Shown piece after piece: positions 51,683 to 59,386 of a DNA stretch of 64,000 nucleotides. Positions within the stretch are counted from its first letter, which is position 1, and every line of letters starts with the position of its first letter. Position numbers and translations under genes: made by a program. Origin of the DNA: an uncultured Eubacteriales bacterium (GTDB lineage: Bacteria; Bacillota; Clostridia; Oscillospirales; Acutalibacteraceae); the NCBI GenBank assembly GCA_934463035.1, contig CAKSIG010000001.1, forward strand, positions 283,876-347,875. The letters are read 5' to 3'. The notes under the pieces were generated by a model. It saw nothing but the letters and a program-made list of their open reading frames with translations, was not told the origin of the DNA and ran no database searches.

Positions 51683-52192
51683 ATGGGTAAAAAACTAAAT
51701 ATACTCGCATTTATCATTATCGGTACAGTCGGAACGCTGTGGCATTTCTTTTATGATTGGTCAAATTACAACGATATAATCGGCGTATTTGCCCCTATCA
51801 GCGAAAGCATTTGGGAACATCAGAAACTTATATTCTATCCGACCTTGATTTATTCGGTATTTGAGTATTTTGCGGCAGGTAAACGCATTAAAAATTATAT
51901 TCCCGCCGTTACAGCGGGAATAATTGCGGGAATAATCTCTATGATATCGCTGTTCTACACCTATTCGGGCGTGCTTGGATTTACGGTAGAAGCCGTAAAT
52001 ATAGCGATATTCTTCGTGGGTCTGTTCATCACCCTTGCGGTGCGGAACTGCATTATCAAAAACGGCGTTCTCGAAAGCAAGACGGCGGTTTTTGTTTCGC
52101 TTTTCCTGCTTATTTTGCTCGCCGTTCTGTTCGGAGTTTGGAGCTTTAACCCGCCTTCAATAGGTCTTTTCACACCGCCCCTTAACAATTAG
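51683..52192 (+). CDS. DUF6512-like membrane protein
   Basis: A 169-residue membrane protein with about five to six helices and no known role. The conserved start 'LGTLWHFFYDWS' (here 'VGTLWHFFYDWSNYNDIIGVFAPISESIWEHQKLIFYPTL') is typical of this small family of Firmicutes membrane proteins. It runs against the neighbouring leftward genes, and its stop meets the end of the ABC exporter gene (overlap of 4 bases). Confidence 0.75.
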   Translation: MGKKLNILAFIIIGTVGTLWHFFYDWSNYNDIIGVFAPISESIWEHQKLIFYPTLIYSVFEYFAAGKRIKNYIPAVTAGIIAGIISMISLFYTYSGVLGFTVEAVNIAIFFVGLFITLAVRNCIIKNGVLESKTAVFVSLFLLILLAVLFGVWSFNPPSIGLFTPPLNN

Positions 52193-53850
52193 CTTTTGAT
52201 TATTTTAAAGCCGTCGGGCTCGGCGTGAACTATAACGTCGCATATACCTATGCTTGTGTTGCGGTGGGTTATAAATACCACCGTCTTGTCCGACATACCT
52301 TTTATGTTTGAAAGCAGCTTTGTTTCGGTCTGCTCGTCAAGAGCCGAGGTGGATTCGTCAAGCAGAAGTATCGGCGCGTCGTAAATAAGCGCGCGCGCTA
52401 TTGCGACGCGCTGTAACTGACCCTCGGAAAGACCCGAACCGCGCTCCGAAATAACGGTATCAAACCCGTTAGGCAGCGACATTATAAAATCGTATATTTC
52501 GGCGGCTTTTGCCGCCTTTTCTATTTGCTCGTCCGAAACGGCGCCGTCGCATAGGGTAAGATTTTCCTTTATCGTACCCGAAAGTATCAGATTTCCCTGC
52601 GGAACGTAGGAAAATAAACCTCTTGTTGCAGCGTTCACGGGGATTTTTCCGTTTACCTCAATGGTTCCTCCCGTCGGTTCGTAAAGACCCAGCAACAGCT
52701 TGAACAGCGTGCTTTTTCCGCAGCCCGATTCGCCCGTTACCGCAACGATACGTCCCTTTTGAATGTCAAAGGTGCAGTTTTCAAGCACGTCGTCGGTATC
52801 GTAGGCAAAGGAAACGTTTTTAATATTTATGCTCTCAAACTCCTGCCTTAATTTAAGGAGTTTTTCTTTTTCGGGTTCGGGGGCGTCGTCCTCGCCGTTT
52901 TCAAGCTCCATAAGCCGTTCCGCCGAAGCCACCGCCGAATAATACTGCGGTATTATTCCCGAAACGTTCTGCAAGGGCGCGCGAAGCTGGGATATAAGCT
53001 GTAAAAACGCCATAAGCGTTCCGTATGTTATGGCTCCGCCCGAAATAAGTCCCGCGCCCCACACGAGCGCGGCGTAGTAGCCAAGCGAGAAAAACGAATA
53101 AAGACCTATATTGGCGAACACCGAAACGCCCGTTCTTTTCATTTTAAAACGGAAATTTTCGTCCATATAGCGGTTGAGCTTTACAACAAAGGGCTTTTCG
53201 CTGACAAACGATTTTATAACGACCACGTTCTGAAAGCACTCCTGCAAAAATGATCGCGTTTGCCCCTCGGTGCGCTGGCTTTCCTTGTGCAGATACTTGT
53301 ATTTTCGGTTTATTATCCTGCCGAGCGCGGGAACCGCCACGCCTATGACCAATATAACAAGCGCAACCGTTTTGTTTAAGAAAATCAGCGTGCCTATGCC
53401 CGCAATTATCTTCGCGACGGTGGACGCAACGCTCGGAATTATGCTGACGGCGCTTGAAACGACCACATCGACGTCGGAGGTAAAGCGGTTAAGCAGATCG
53501 CCCGAATGATGGCTCGTTATTCTGCCGTATTCCTTGCGTACCGTGACCGTAAACAGGTAATCGCGCAGGGAAATGGTTATCTTCCCCGTCACATACGACC
53601 TTAAAAGCGAGATTGCCGCGCCCGTCACGACCTGTAAAACAACTATCAAAAAGAGCAGAGAGCCTGTCCTCATAAGATCGCCCTGCCTGTCGGCGGTTGC
53701 AATGTCAATAACGTTGCGCGAGACCAGAGCAAGCGCAATGTAGCTGAGGGCAAGCAAAATATTTAAAACCGTAATGACCGCTATTGCGGGTATATATTTT
53801 TTGGTGCGCGCCGCCGTCCACAAAAGCGCCGCGGAGTTACCTTTTTTCAT
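52189..53850 (-). CDS. Type I ABC exporter (fused permease-ATPase)
   Basis: A 553-residue half-transporter. The six-helix membrane domain (about 15-300) carries the coupling loop 'SQRTEGQTRSFLQECFQN'. The ATPase domain has Walker A 'GESGCGKST' (about 372-380), signature 'LSEGQLQRVAIARAL', Walker B 'ILLLDESTSALD' and 'VVFITHR'. No C39 peptidase domain. It overlaps the PqqD-like gene by 14 bases; an exporter paired with a RiPP-recognition domain suggests a peptide product, though no precursor is seen here. Confidence 0.88.
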   Translation of the reverse strand: MKKGNSAALLWTAARTKKYIPAIAVITVLNILLALSYIALALVSRNVIDIATADRQGDLMRTGSLLFLIVVLQVVTGAAISLLRSYVTGKITISLRDYLFTVTVRKEYGRITSHHSGDLLNRFTSDVDVVVSSAVSIIPSVASTVAKIIAGIGTLIFLNKTVALVILVIGVAVPALGRIINRKYKYLHKESQRTEGQTRSFLQECFQNVVVIKSFVSEKPFVVKLNRYMDENFRFKMKRTGVSVFANIGLYSFFSLGYYAALVWGAGLISGGAITYGTLMAFLQLISQLRAPLQNVSGIIPQYYSAVASAERLMELENGEDDAPEPEKEKLLKLRQEFESINIKNVSFAYDTDDVLENCTFDIQKGRIVAVTGESGCGKSTLFKLLLGLYEPTGGTIEVNGKIPVNAATRGLFSYVPQGNLILSGTIKENLTLCDGAVSDEQIEKAAKAAEIYDFIMSLPNGFDTVISERGSGLSEGQLQRVAIARALIYDAPILLLDESTSALDEQTETKLLSNIKGMSDKTVVFITHRNTSIGICDVIVHAEPDGFKIIKS

Positions 53851-54100
53851 TTTCCGTTATTCCGTTCCCGTTAAGTGTCTTTAAAAACGTATCAATAGTG
53901 CCGAGCGCCAGCACGGTGGAAATGTCGAACCTGTCAAGCAGGCGGTTCAGCATCTCGGTCTTTGAAACGTCCGTTTTTGCAAGCTCCCAAAGATATTCCG
54001 ATATTTCGTTGAGCAAAATATGCGTATCCGACCCGTCGGGGGCGATAACCGCGGTGCCGTTTTCTCTTTTTTCAAGTGTGTATCCGTCTTTTATACGCAA
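53837..54100 (-). CDS. PqqD-like (RiPP recognition element) small protein
   Basis: An 87-residue protein with the PqqD fold pattern: 'GTAVIAPDGSDTHILLNEISEYLWELAKTDVSKTEMLNRLLDRFDIS', where 'LLNEISEYLWEL' is the hallmark of PqqD/RRE proteins that hold precursor peptides. The start is uncertain; TTG at 54100, 6 bases after AGAGGTG, fits better than GTG at 54109, which overlaps the ribosome site. It heads a two-gene unit with the ABC exporter. No radical-SAM or precursor gene is adjacent. Confidence 0.75.
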   Translation of the reverse strand: MRIKDGYTLEKRENGTAVIAPDGSDTHILLNEISEYLWELAKTDVSKTEMLNRLLDRFDISTVLALGTIDTFLKTLNGNGITENEKR

Positions 54101-54158
54101 ATAAAACACCTCTTTGTTAATAAATAATTAATTTTATTATATACTAATACGATTTATA

Positions 54159-54188
54159 TTGCAAGTATACACATAGTTGGTGTATAAT
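54159..54188 (+). promoter_or_regulatory. Promoter with inverted repeat between divergent genes
   Basis: TTGCAA (54159-54164), 18-base spacer, TATAAT (54183-54188) upstream of the DUF6106-like gene. TATACAC (54166-54172) and GTGTATA (54180-54186) form an inverted repeat with a 7-base spacer over the promoter, a possible operator. Confidence 0.6.
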
Positions 54189-54217
54189 ATTGTCAAAACA
54201 TAAAAGCGAGGACAGTT

Positions 54218-54733
54218 ATGGATACTTTTTTTGAACAGATATTGCCTATAAGAAAAACGGGCAAAACGATAGCCGCCGTTTGCGGTATTTGGCTTTTGGC
54301 AGGCGTGCTGGTTACGGTGCTTTCAATATTTATTTTCAGTTATTTTTCGTCTATCGCGCTTTTGCTTATCGCGGGCGTTATTTTCGGCGCGTATAAATGG
54401 AGTTCAAGATATAATCTTGAATATGAATACATACTCACCAACGGCACGGTGGATATTGACCGAATAATGTCCAAAAAGACCCGCCGCCGTATTATCTCGT
54501 TTGAGCTTTCAAACGTTACGGTTCTTGAAAAATACAACCCCAACGCAAGAGATACGGCAAGCTATGCCGCAAAGGTTATCGCCTGCAATACCGACGATCC
54601 CGCCGCCTACAAAATGGTCGTTTCGCGCGAGGGCAAGGGTAACGCGCTTATCGTATTTGCGCCCGACGAGCGTATGCGTTCGGGCATAGTTAAATTCCTG
54701 CCCCGCTTTATCGCAAACAGCGCTTTTAAATAA
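54218..54733 (+). CDS. DUF6106-like protein with two membrane helices
   Basis: A 171-residue protein. A short cytoplasmic start ('MDTFFEQILPIRKTGK') is followed by two closely spaced membrane helices (about 18-58), then a soluble domain of PH-like pattern ('YNLEYEYILTNGTVDIDRIMSKKTRRRIISFELSNVTVLE'), as in bacterial membrane-linked PH-domain proteins. Function unknown. Followed 17 bp later by nnr, in the same direction. Confidence 0.78.
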   Translation: MDTFFEQILPIRKTGKTIAAVCGIWLLAGVLVTVLSIFIFSYFSSIALLLIAGVIFGAYKWSSRYNLEYEYILTNGTVDIDRIMSKKTRRRIISFELSNVTVLEKYNPNARDTASYAAKVIACNTDDPAAYKMVVSREGKGNALIVFAPDERMRSGIVKFLPRFIANSAFK

Positions 54734-54750
54734 TAAGGAGTGTCGCCGCT

Positions 54751-56199
54751 ATGATGGTACTTACAAAGACTTTAATCAAAAGGTCGGAGGAGAACGCCGT
54801 TCAAAGCGGCGCTTTTTCTTACGAACAGCTTATGCTGAACGCAGGTACGCGCGCCGCGCGGATTATCGACAGCCGCTATACCGCGAACGGCAAAAAAATA
54901 ACCGTTGTGTGCGGAAGCGGAAACAACGGAGGCGACGGCTTTGTTGCCGCGGCTGAGCTTAAACGGCTCGGCGCCGACGTTTCGGTTATGCTGCCGCTCG
55001 GCGAGCCGAAAACCGCGAACGCACAGCTTTATTTTTCAATGCTTTCCGACATTCCCGTTGTCGATTCGGTTGACGGCGGAGCGGACATTATAATCGACGC
55101 AATGTTCGGAATAGGGCTTGACCGCGCGGTTACGGGCAGACCCGCGCAGGTCATAGAGGAAATAAACTCAAAAAACGCCGTTAGAATTTCTCTCGATATA
55201 CCGAGCGGTGTTTTCTGCGACAGCGGCGAAGTAAAAGGCGCGGCGGTCGATGCCGATATAACCGTAACCTTTATAGCGTTAAAGCCCTGTTTTTTCCTGC
55301 CCGACGGCTTGGATTACTGCGGCGAGGTCGCCGTTGCCGACATCGGCGTAACGCCCTGCGGATACGATTACCGCACCATTGAGGCGCCCGTGTTCAAAAA
55401 ACGCCGCCGCAACTCCCATAAAGGCACCTACGGCACGGCGCTCAATATCTGCGGCAGTTACGGTATGGCGGGCGCGGCTATACTCTCGGCAAGGTCGGCG
55501 CTCAGAAGCGGCGTCGGCATACTTAAAGCGGTTATCCCCGAAAGTATTTACGAAGCCTTTACCGCCTGCGTGCCCGAATGTGTGTGCGTTCCCGTAAAAC
55601 AGGGTGAAAACGGCTCGCCCGACAGCGGCGATAAAAATATATACAAAGCTCTTGAAAACGCCGACGCGGTGCTTGTCGGCTGCGGTTTTAAAGACACCGA
55701 GGACACGCTTAAAATAACAAAAGCCGTCCTAAAAACCGTAACCGTCCCCGCGGTTATAGACGCTGACGGAATAAACGCGGTAAGCCGAAGCATAGATATA
55801 TTACGAGAGTGCAATGCTCCCGTTATAATCACTCCGCACCCGGGCGAAATGTCACGGCTGTGCGGAATATCCGTAAAAGAGGTTGAGTCCGACCGAATCG
55901 GCTGTGCCGTATCCTTTGCGAAAAAATACGGCTGTACCGTGGTTCTGAAAGGCGCTAACACCGTTATCGCCTCGGCTGACGGCGAGGTGTTCTTCAACAC
56001 AACAGGCAACGCGGGTATGGCGGCAGGAGGCAGCGGCGACGTCCTTTCGGGAATACTCGTTTCCCTATTGGCACAGGGTATGGAACCGCTCGCCGCAGCA
56101 AAAGCGGCGGTCTATCTTCACGGTTTAGCGGGCGATAAAGCCGCCGAAAAGCGCAGTCAGCACGCTATGCTGCCGTCGGATATTATTGAACAGCTTTAA
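54751..56199 (+). CDS. nnr: Bifunctional NAD(P)H-hydrate epimerase/dehydratase
   Basis: A 482-residue repair enzyme for damaged NADH and NADPH. The N-terminal YjeF epimerase domain (about 1-210) has 'VVCGSGNNGGDGFVAA' (about 49-64) and 'IIIDAMFGIGL'. The C-terminal ribokinase-like dehydratase domain (about 215-480) has 'HKGTYGTALNICGSYGMAGA', 'VLVGCGFKDTED', 'VIITPHPGEMSRL' and 'GNAGMAAGGSGDVLSGI', the nucleotide and ADP-binding site. Two adjacent ATGs are possible (54751, 54754). Probably part of a small unit with the gene before and the lipoprotein after it. Confidence 0.95.
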   Translation: MMVLTKTLIKRSEENAVQSGAFSYEQLMLNAGTRAARIIDSRYTANGKKITVVCGSGNNGGDGFVAAAELKRLGADVSVMLPLGEPKTANAQLYFSMLSDIPVVDSVDGGADIIIDAMFGIGLDRAVTGRPAQVIEEINSKNAVRISLDIPSGVFCDSGEVKGAAVDADITVTFIALKPCFFLPDGLDYCGEVAVADIGVTPCGYDYRTIEAPVFKKRRRNSHKGTYGTALNICGSYGMAGAAILSARSALRSGVGILKAVIPESIYEAFTACVPECVCVPVKQGENGSPDSGDKNIYKALENADAVLVGCGFKDTEDTLKITKAVLKTVTVPAVIDADGINAVSRSIDILRECNAPVIITPHPGEMSRLCGISVKEVESDRIGCAVSFAKKYGCTVVLKGANTVIASADGEVFFNTTGNAGMAAGGSGDVLSGILVSLLAQGMEPLAAAKAAVYLHGLAGDKAAEKRSQHAMLPSDIIEQL

Positions 56200-56235
56200 C
56201 GGGAGCAGCGCACGTTTTTGAAAGGACGTGTGTCT

Positions 56236-56742
56236 GTGAAAAAATTAATTTGCATAGTTTTCGTAGTTTTGTCCCTTTGCGGCTGTTCCGAGAAGCGTTC
56301 CTCGGTAAAACCCGTATTAAAGGGCATATCGTTCAATGCCGAAATAACCTGCTATAACGAATGTTATACCGCCGCCTGCACCGTTTCGGAGGACGGCGCG
56401 ATTTCAGCCGAGGTAACCTCGCCCGACGAGCTGAAAGGGCTTAAATTCGCCGTCAAAAACGGTGATATAACAACGGAATTTGACGGCATTTCCGCAACCG
56501 AAAAGCTGAAAGACCTGCCCGTGTGCGGCGCTTACACCGCCATGATAGACGTGCTTTGCGATGTTATGAACAGCGAAGACCCCGTGATAAACGACGGCAA
56601 CGAGCTTTTCATAAACGCAGGCACCGAAAACGGCAAATACCGCCTGTCGATTGCCCCGACGGGTCTGCCGCTCTCCCTCGAAATACCCGACCAAGGCTTT
56701 AAAATGGAGTTTTTTGACGCCCAACTGAATACAGCACACTAA
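56236..56742 (+). CDS. Hypothetical lipoprotein
   Basis: A 168-residue lipoprotein with an N-terminal signal peptide ending in 'LSLCGCSEK' and a beta-rich C-terminal domain of unknown role ('FNAEITCYNECYTAACTVSEDGAISAEVTSPDELKGLKF', 'LPLSLEIPDQGFKMEFFD'). GTG 56236, 6 bases after AAAGGA, is preferred over the in-frame TTG at 56218. Downstream there is a heptamer array that begins 21 bp after its stop. Confidence 0.7.
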   Translation: MKKLICIVFVVLSLCGCSEKRSSVKPVLKGISFNAEITCYNECYTAACTVSEDGAISAEVTSPDELKGLKFAVKNGDITTEFDGISATEKLKDLPVCGAYTAMIDVLCDVMNSEDPVINDGNELFINAGTENGKYRLSIAPTGLPLSLEIPDQGFKMEFFDAQLNTAH

Positions 56743-56763
56743 ACAAAACCGCGGCAGCTACGA

Positions 56764-56803
56764 TAATTCGTAATTCGTAATGCGTAATGCGTAATGCGTA
56801 ATT
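56764..56803. repeat. Heptamer array with TAATKCG unit
   Basis: Two TAATTCG units are followed by three TAATGCG units and a partial TAATT (56764-56803). The period is 7, like the YRTTAGA arrays, but the unit differs. It lies on the left side of cassette copy B, where copy A has a YRTTAGA array. Confidence 0.85.
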
Positions 56804-56830
56804 AAATTATCCGTTTGACGGGATAAAAAA

Positions 56831-56925
56831 TTAGAGTTTAGCAGAGATAAAATTGAAAAATTTACAGGCTCCCTCTGACGAGGGAGGCAGGTATATCAAT
56901 CTTATTTTACCTTACTAAACTCTAA
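56831..56925. mobile_element. 95-bp inverted-repeat element (MITE-like)
   Basis: TTAGAGTTTAG (56831-56841) and CTAAACTCTAA (56915-56925) are perfect 11-base terminal inverted repeats. Inside is a GC-rich hairpin, GGCTCCCTC-TGAC-GAGGGAGGC (56868-56889), 8 of 9 pairs. The element has no coding capacity and no target-site duplication I could be sure of. It sits where copy A has its AGGCTCACCTCT hairpin. Its size and symmetric ends are those of a non-autonomous mobile or REP-like element. Confidence 0.6.
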
Positions 56926-56931
56926 TTTATA

Positions 56932-57243
56932 TTATTTTTTTATGTTAAGTTCTTTCGTTTTTCTTTCTATTTCTCTTGATATATTTATTCCTGCGATAAG
57001 ACCCATTTGAAAATATGTTTCGCTTGTAGTTTTTTCTCGGATTGCCATTTCGTAGGAAACAGCGTCGCGTTCCTTTTCATCTTCAAAATGTTCGTCTAAA
57101 AATTTACTTGTGTGTCTTTCCATATCCATTATAGCGGCGGCAAAATCCAAGTCCTTGCTTTCCACCAACGATTCACCGTATCCGATAAGATAATTACTTA
57201 TCTCTAATAGCTTACACCTTTTAATCATATCCGAAAATTCCAT
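56932..57243 (-). CDS. Small cassette protein, copy B (unknown function)
   Basis: A 103-residue paralogue of the protein at 7102-7413, about 64% identical over its whole length, with conserved MEFSDM, KRCKL, 'ETYFQMG' and 'IAGIN' blocks and basic C-terminus. The ATG at 57243 (GAGGT seven bases ahead) gives the same start as copy A; the in-frame upstream codons to 57261 lack homology. Substitutions cluster in the middle (residues 35-75) while both ends are preserved. No function is known to me. It lies between the MITE-like element and a strong hairpin, between convergent genes. Confidence 0.75.
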   Translation of the reverse strand: MEFSDMIKRCKLLEISNYLIGYGESLVESKDLDFAAAIMDMERHTSKFLDEHFEDEKERDAVSYEMAIREKTTSETYFQMGLIAGINISREIERKTKELNIKK

Positions 57244-57316
57244 ATTTTTTACCTCGTTCAAACATATAATGTTAATTTTTATAATTATAATACAACCTCC
57301 GCCTAACGTATTAAAT

Positions 57317-57358
57317 TACATCATAAGTGATGTATAAGACCTGTTATTTATACATCAC
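57317..57358. promoter_or_regulatory. Overlapping TGATGTA inverted repeats upstream of copy B
   Basis: GTGATGTATAA (57327-57337) and TTATACATCAC (57348-57358) are perfect 11-base arms with a 10-base spacer. The left arm also pairs with TACATCA (57317-57323) across TAAG, so three half-sites alternate. They lie about 75-115 bp before the copy B start, upstream of a TATAAT-like box (57289-57284). A regulator site or RNA structure is possible; copy A has a different palindrome at the same place. Confidence 0.5.
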
Positions 57359-57400
57359 CGTTGACACAATTCGGGATAAATGTAATTGGATTAATACAGC

Positions 57401-57431
57401 AAAAAGCTCACCTCTATAAAAAGAGGTGAGC
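57401..57431 (-). terminator. Hairpin terminator of the AGGCTCACCTCT family (GH127 gene)
   Basis: GCTCACCTCT (57406-57415) and AGAGGTGAGC (57422-57431) form the stem; on the minus strand the product ends GAGCTTTTTG. It is joined directly to the heptamer array. The segment TTAGATATTAGAAGGCTCACCTCTTTT... is shared, with one change in the loop, with the copy A left junction (7043-7080). Confidence 0.87.
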
Positions 57432-57433
57432 CT

Positions 57434-57489
57434 TCTAATATCTAATGTCTACCATCTAATATCTAACATCTAACGTCTAAAATCTAATA
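57434..57489. repeat. Heptamer array (8 units) overlapping the GH127 stop codon
   Basis: Eight 7-base units read TCTAATA, TCTAATG, TCTACCA, TCTAATA, TCTAACA, TCTAACG, TCTAAAA, TCTAATA; a ninth, TCTATTA, is degenerate and lies in the GH127 coding end. On the minus strand the eighth unit contains the TAG stop of the GH127 gene (57486-57484), as in the other two arrays. Confidence 0.88.
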
Positions 57490-59286
57490 TCTATTAATCC
57501 AAACCCGCATATCACATTCTTCGCGGTTGGCAAACGTACTGTAAGGTATCAGGTGCAGCGCGGATGGTTCAAACTGCGGCGGAGCGGAGGAATAAAGCGC
57601 GCCGCTTTCTTTTATGCAAGCCGCTTCTACGTCAAGCTCGGGGAGCGCGTTTTGAACGGTCTGTCTTAACTCATATTTGAAGTTCGGTTTGACAAAATAA
57701 CGGTGCAGATCCATTTCGTTGTCGATTGCTTCGGCGCAGTATACAACGGGACCGCGCATTATGCAAAGGCGGCAGTTATCGCGCATAACGCGGCTGTCGG
57801 CGAACACCGCCTTAGGTTCAATATCTAAGTTCAGCTCTGTCGGGGTGCCGTCGTTTGCAACTACGGCATACCCGTTTTTTACGGTGTAAGGCTTGTTGAG
57901 AGTGAAACTGCCGCACCAAGAGGGAATTCGCAGCGCTATTTTTTCGGCTCCGTTTGCCGTTACGGTGATTTTTCCGCTAACGGGGTAATCGGTTGCTACC
58001 GAGCATTGAACTTTGCCGTTGTTCATATCGGCGGCGGTGTATTGATTTATAAAGACGGTGCCGCCGTCTGTTCCGAATACGTAACCTTCAAGCGAAGCCA
58101 GAAGTCGGTTCAGGTTAGGAGGACAGCAGGAGCAGGAAAAAATTTCAGGCCGCTGTGTTATGGGGAACTGTCTTTCTCCGCCGTACTGTTTGAAATGCTC
58201 TTTAAGGTTTATTTCAAGCGGATTGGTATAGAAAAATCTTTTGCCGTCAAGCGACAGTCCCGAAAGCACGCCGTTATACAGCGCGCGTTCTATAACGTCG
58301 GCATAACGCGCGTCATTCTCGTTTTCAAGCATAGCATTGCAGAAATATATAAGCGAAATTGCGGCGCAGGTTTCGGTATACGCCGTGTCGTTCGGCAGGT
58401 CGAAATCATAGGTAAACGCTTCGCCGATACAGGTTGAGCCTACGCCGCCCGTGACGTACATTTTTCTTTCCGAAATATTTTTGAACAACGCTCGGCAGGT
58501 ATCAAGCAGTAATTCGTCGCCCGTTTCCTTTGCCAGCATAGCCATTGCCGTATATAGGTACAGACCGCGGACGGCGTGACCCACCGCCTCTTTCTGTTCG
58601 CGCACGGGCAGATGGCTTTGGTCGTATTGTCTTTGCACATAGGGCGTGTCGGGCTGTTTGTCTTCATCGGTTCCCCTGACGTTTATAAAATGCGCGGCAA
58701 GTTCAAGCGCAAGGCGGTTGCCGTTATGCCTGTAAAGGCGGAGCAGGGCAAGCTCTATTTCCTCGTGACCGGGAGTTACAAAGCGCGCGCTTCTTTCCTT
58801 TACGAAAACCCTGTATATGTATTCAATGTATTTTTCCATACATTCAAGCAGTTCGCGCTTTCCTATCTCGTCGCACGCGATTGCCGCCTCTATTAAATGC
58901 CCCGCGCAGTAAAGCTCGTGCGCATGGCGGTTGTAAAACCGCTTTGACGGCTCAACCGCGGTAAAATAGGAGTTGAAATAGCCGTCCTTTTGCTGATTTA
59001 GCTTGATTTTTCGGGTCAATACGTCTATTTTTGCTTCAAGCTCGGGGTCGGCGTGCTTTGCGAGCGAATATGCGGCGCCCTCTATCCATTTAGCAACGTC
59101 GCTGTCCCAAAAAATGTGCGGTCGGTTTTCCTGTCCCTCGCGCCAATCGCAATCAAGCGCGGCAAAACGCCCCGTTTTATCGAATTGGGTGTAAACCGCG
59201 TCAATCGTGATTTTACGATTTAATTCTTCCTTAGAAAATAGGTATCCGCTTTTAAGCTCCGTATAGGATTTATTGATGTGCTTCAT
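57484..59286 (-). CDS. Beta-L-arabinofuranosidase, GH127 family
   Basis: A 600-residue cytoplasmic glycosidase that removes beta-L-arabinofuranose, as found in plant extensins and some pectins. The fold is an (alpha/alpha)6 barrel followed by two beta-sandwiches. The zinc and catalytic residues of the Bifidobacterium HypBA1 enzyme have counterparts here: E289 in 'IGEAF', E305 and C307 in 'YTETCAA', and the pair C387/C388 in 'SCSCCPPN', one of which is the nucleophile. AGGAGG precedes the ATG. Its own divergent AraC regulator lies across a 100-bp gap. The C-terminus 'WINRY' ends at a TAG inside a heptamer. Confidence 0.93.
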   Translation of the reverse strand: MKHINKSYTELKSGYLFSKEELNRKITIDAVYTQFDKTGRFAALDCDWREGQENRPHIFWDSDVAKWIEGAAYSLAKHADPELEAKIDVLTRKIKLNQQKDGYFNSYFTAVEPSKRFYNRHAHELYCAGHLIEAAIACDEIGKRELLECMEKYIEYIYRVFVKERSARFVTPGHEEIELALLRLYRHNGNRLALELAAHFINVRGTDEDKQPDTPYVQRQYDQSHLPVREQKEAVGHAVRGLYLYTAMAMLAKETGDELLLDTCRALFKNISERKMYVTGGVGSTCIGEAFTYDFDLPNDTAYTETCAAISLIYFCNAMLENENDARYADVIERALYNGVLSGLSLDGKRFFYTNPLEINLKEHFKQYGGERQFPITQRPEIFSCSCCPPNLNRLLASLEGYVFGTDGGTVFINQYTAADMNNGKVQCSVATDYPVSGKITVTANGAEKIALRIPSWCGSFTLNKPYTVKNGYAVVANDGTPTELNLDIEPKAVFADSRVMRDNCRLCIMRGPVVYCAEAIDNEMDLHRYFVKPNFKYELRQTVQNALPELDVEAACIKESGALYSSAPPQFEPSALHLIPYSTFANREECDMRVWINRY

Positions 59287-59304
59287 TGCAATTCCTCCTG
59301 TTTA

Positions 59305-59341
59305 TTGACTTTTGACTGTTTTCAGTATACAATGTTTGTAT
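59305..59341 (+). promoter_or_regulatory. Promoter of the AraC gene with inverted repeat
   Basis: TTGACT (59305-59310), 17-base spacer, TACAAT (59328-59333). ATACAA (59327-59332) and TTGTAT (59336-59341) form an inverted repeat across the -10 and start region. The promoter position rules out the in-frame start at 59312. Confidence 0.7.
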
Positions 59342-59386
59342 CAAAAATCAATTCTTATAAATCGACAAGAGGTAATAAAAAACGAT

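Noticed and set aside
59312..59386. N-terminal extension of the GH127-linked AraC protein
   Set aside because: The TTGACT-N17-TACAAT promoter lies inside it, so transcription begins downstream of that start.
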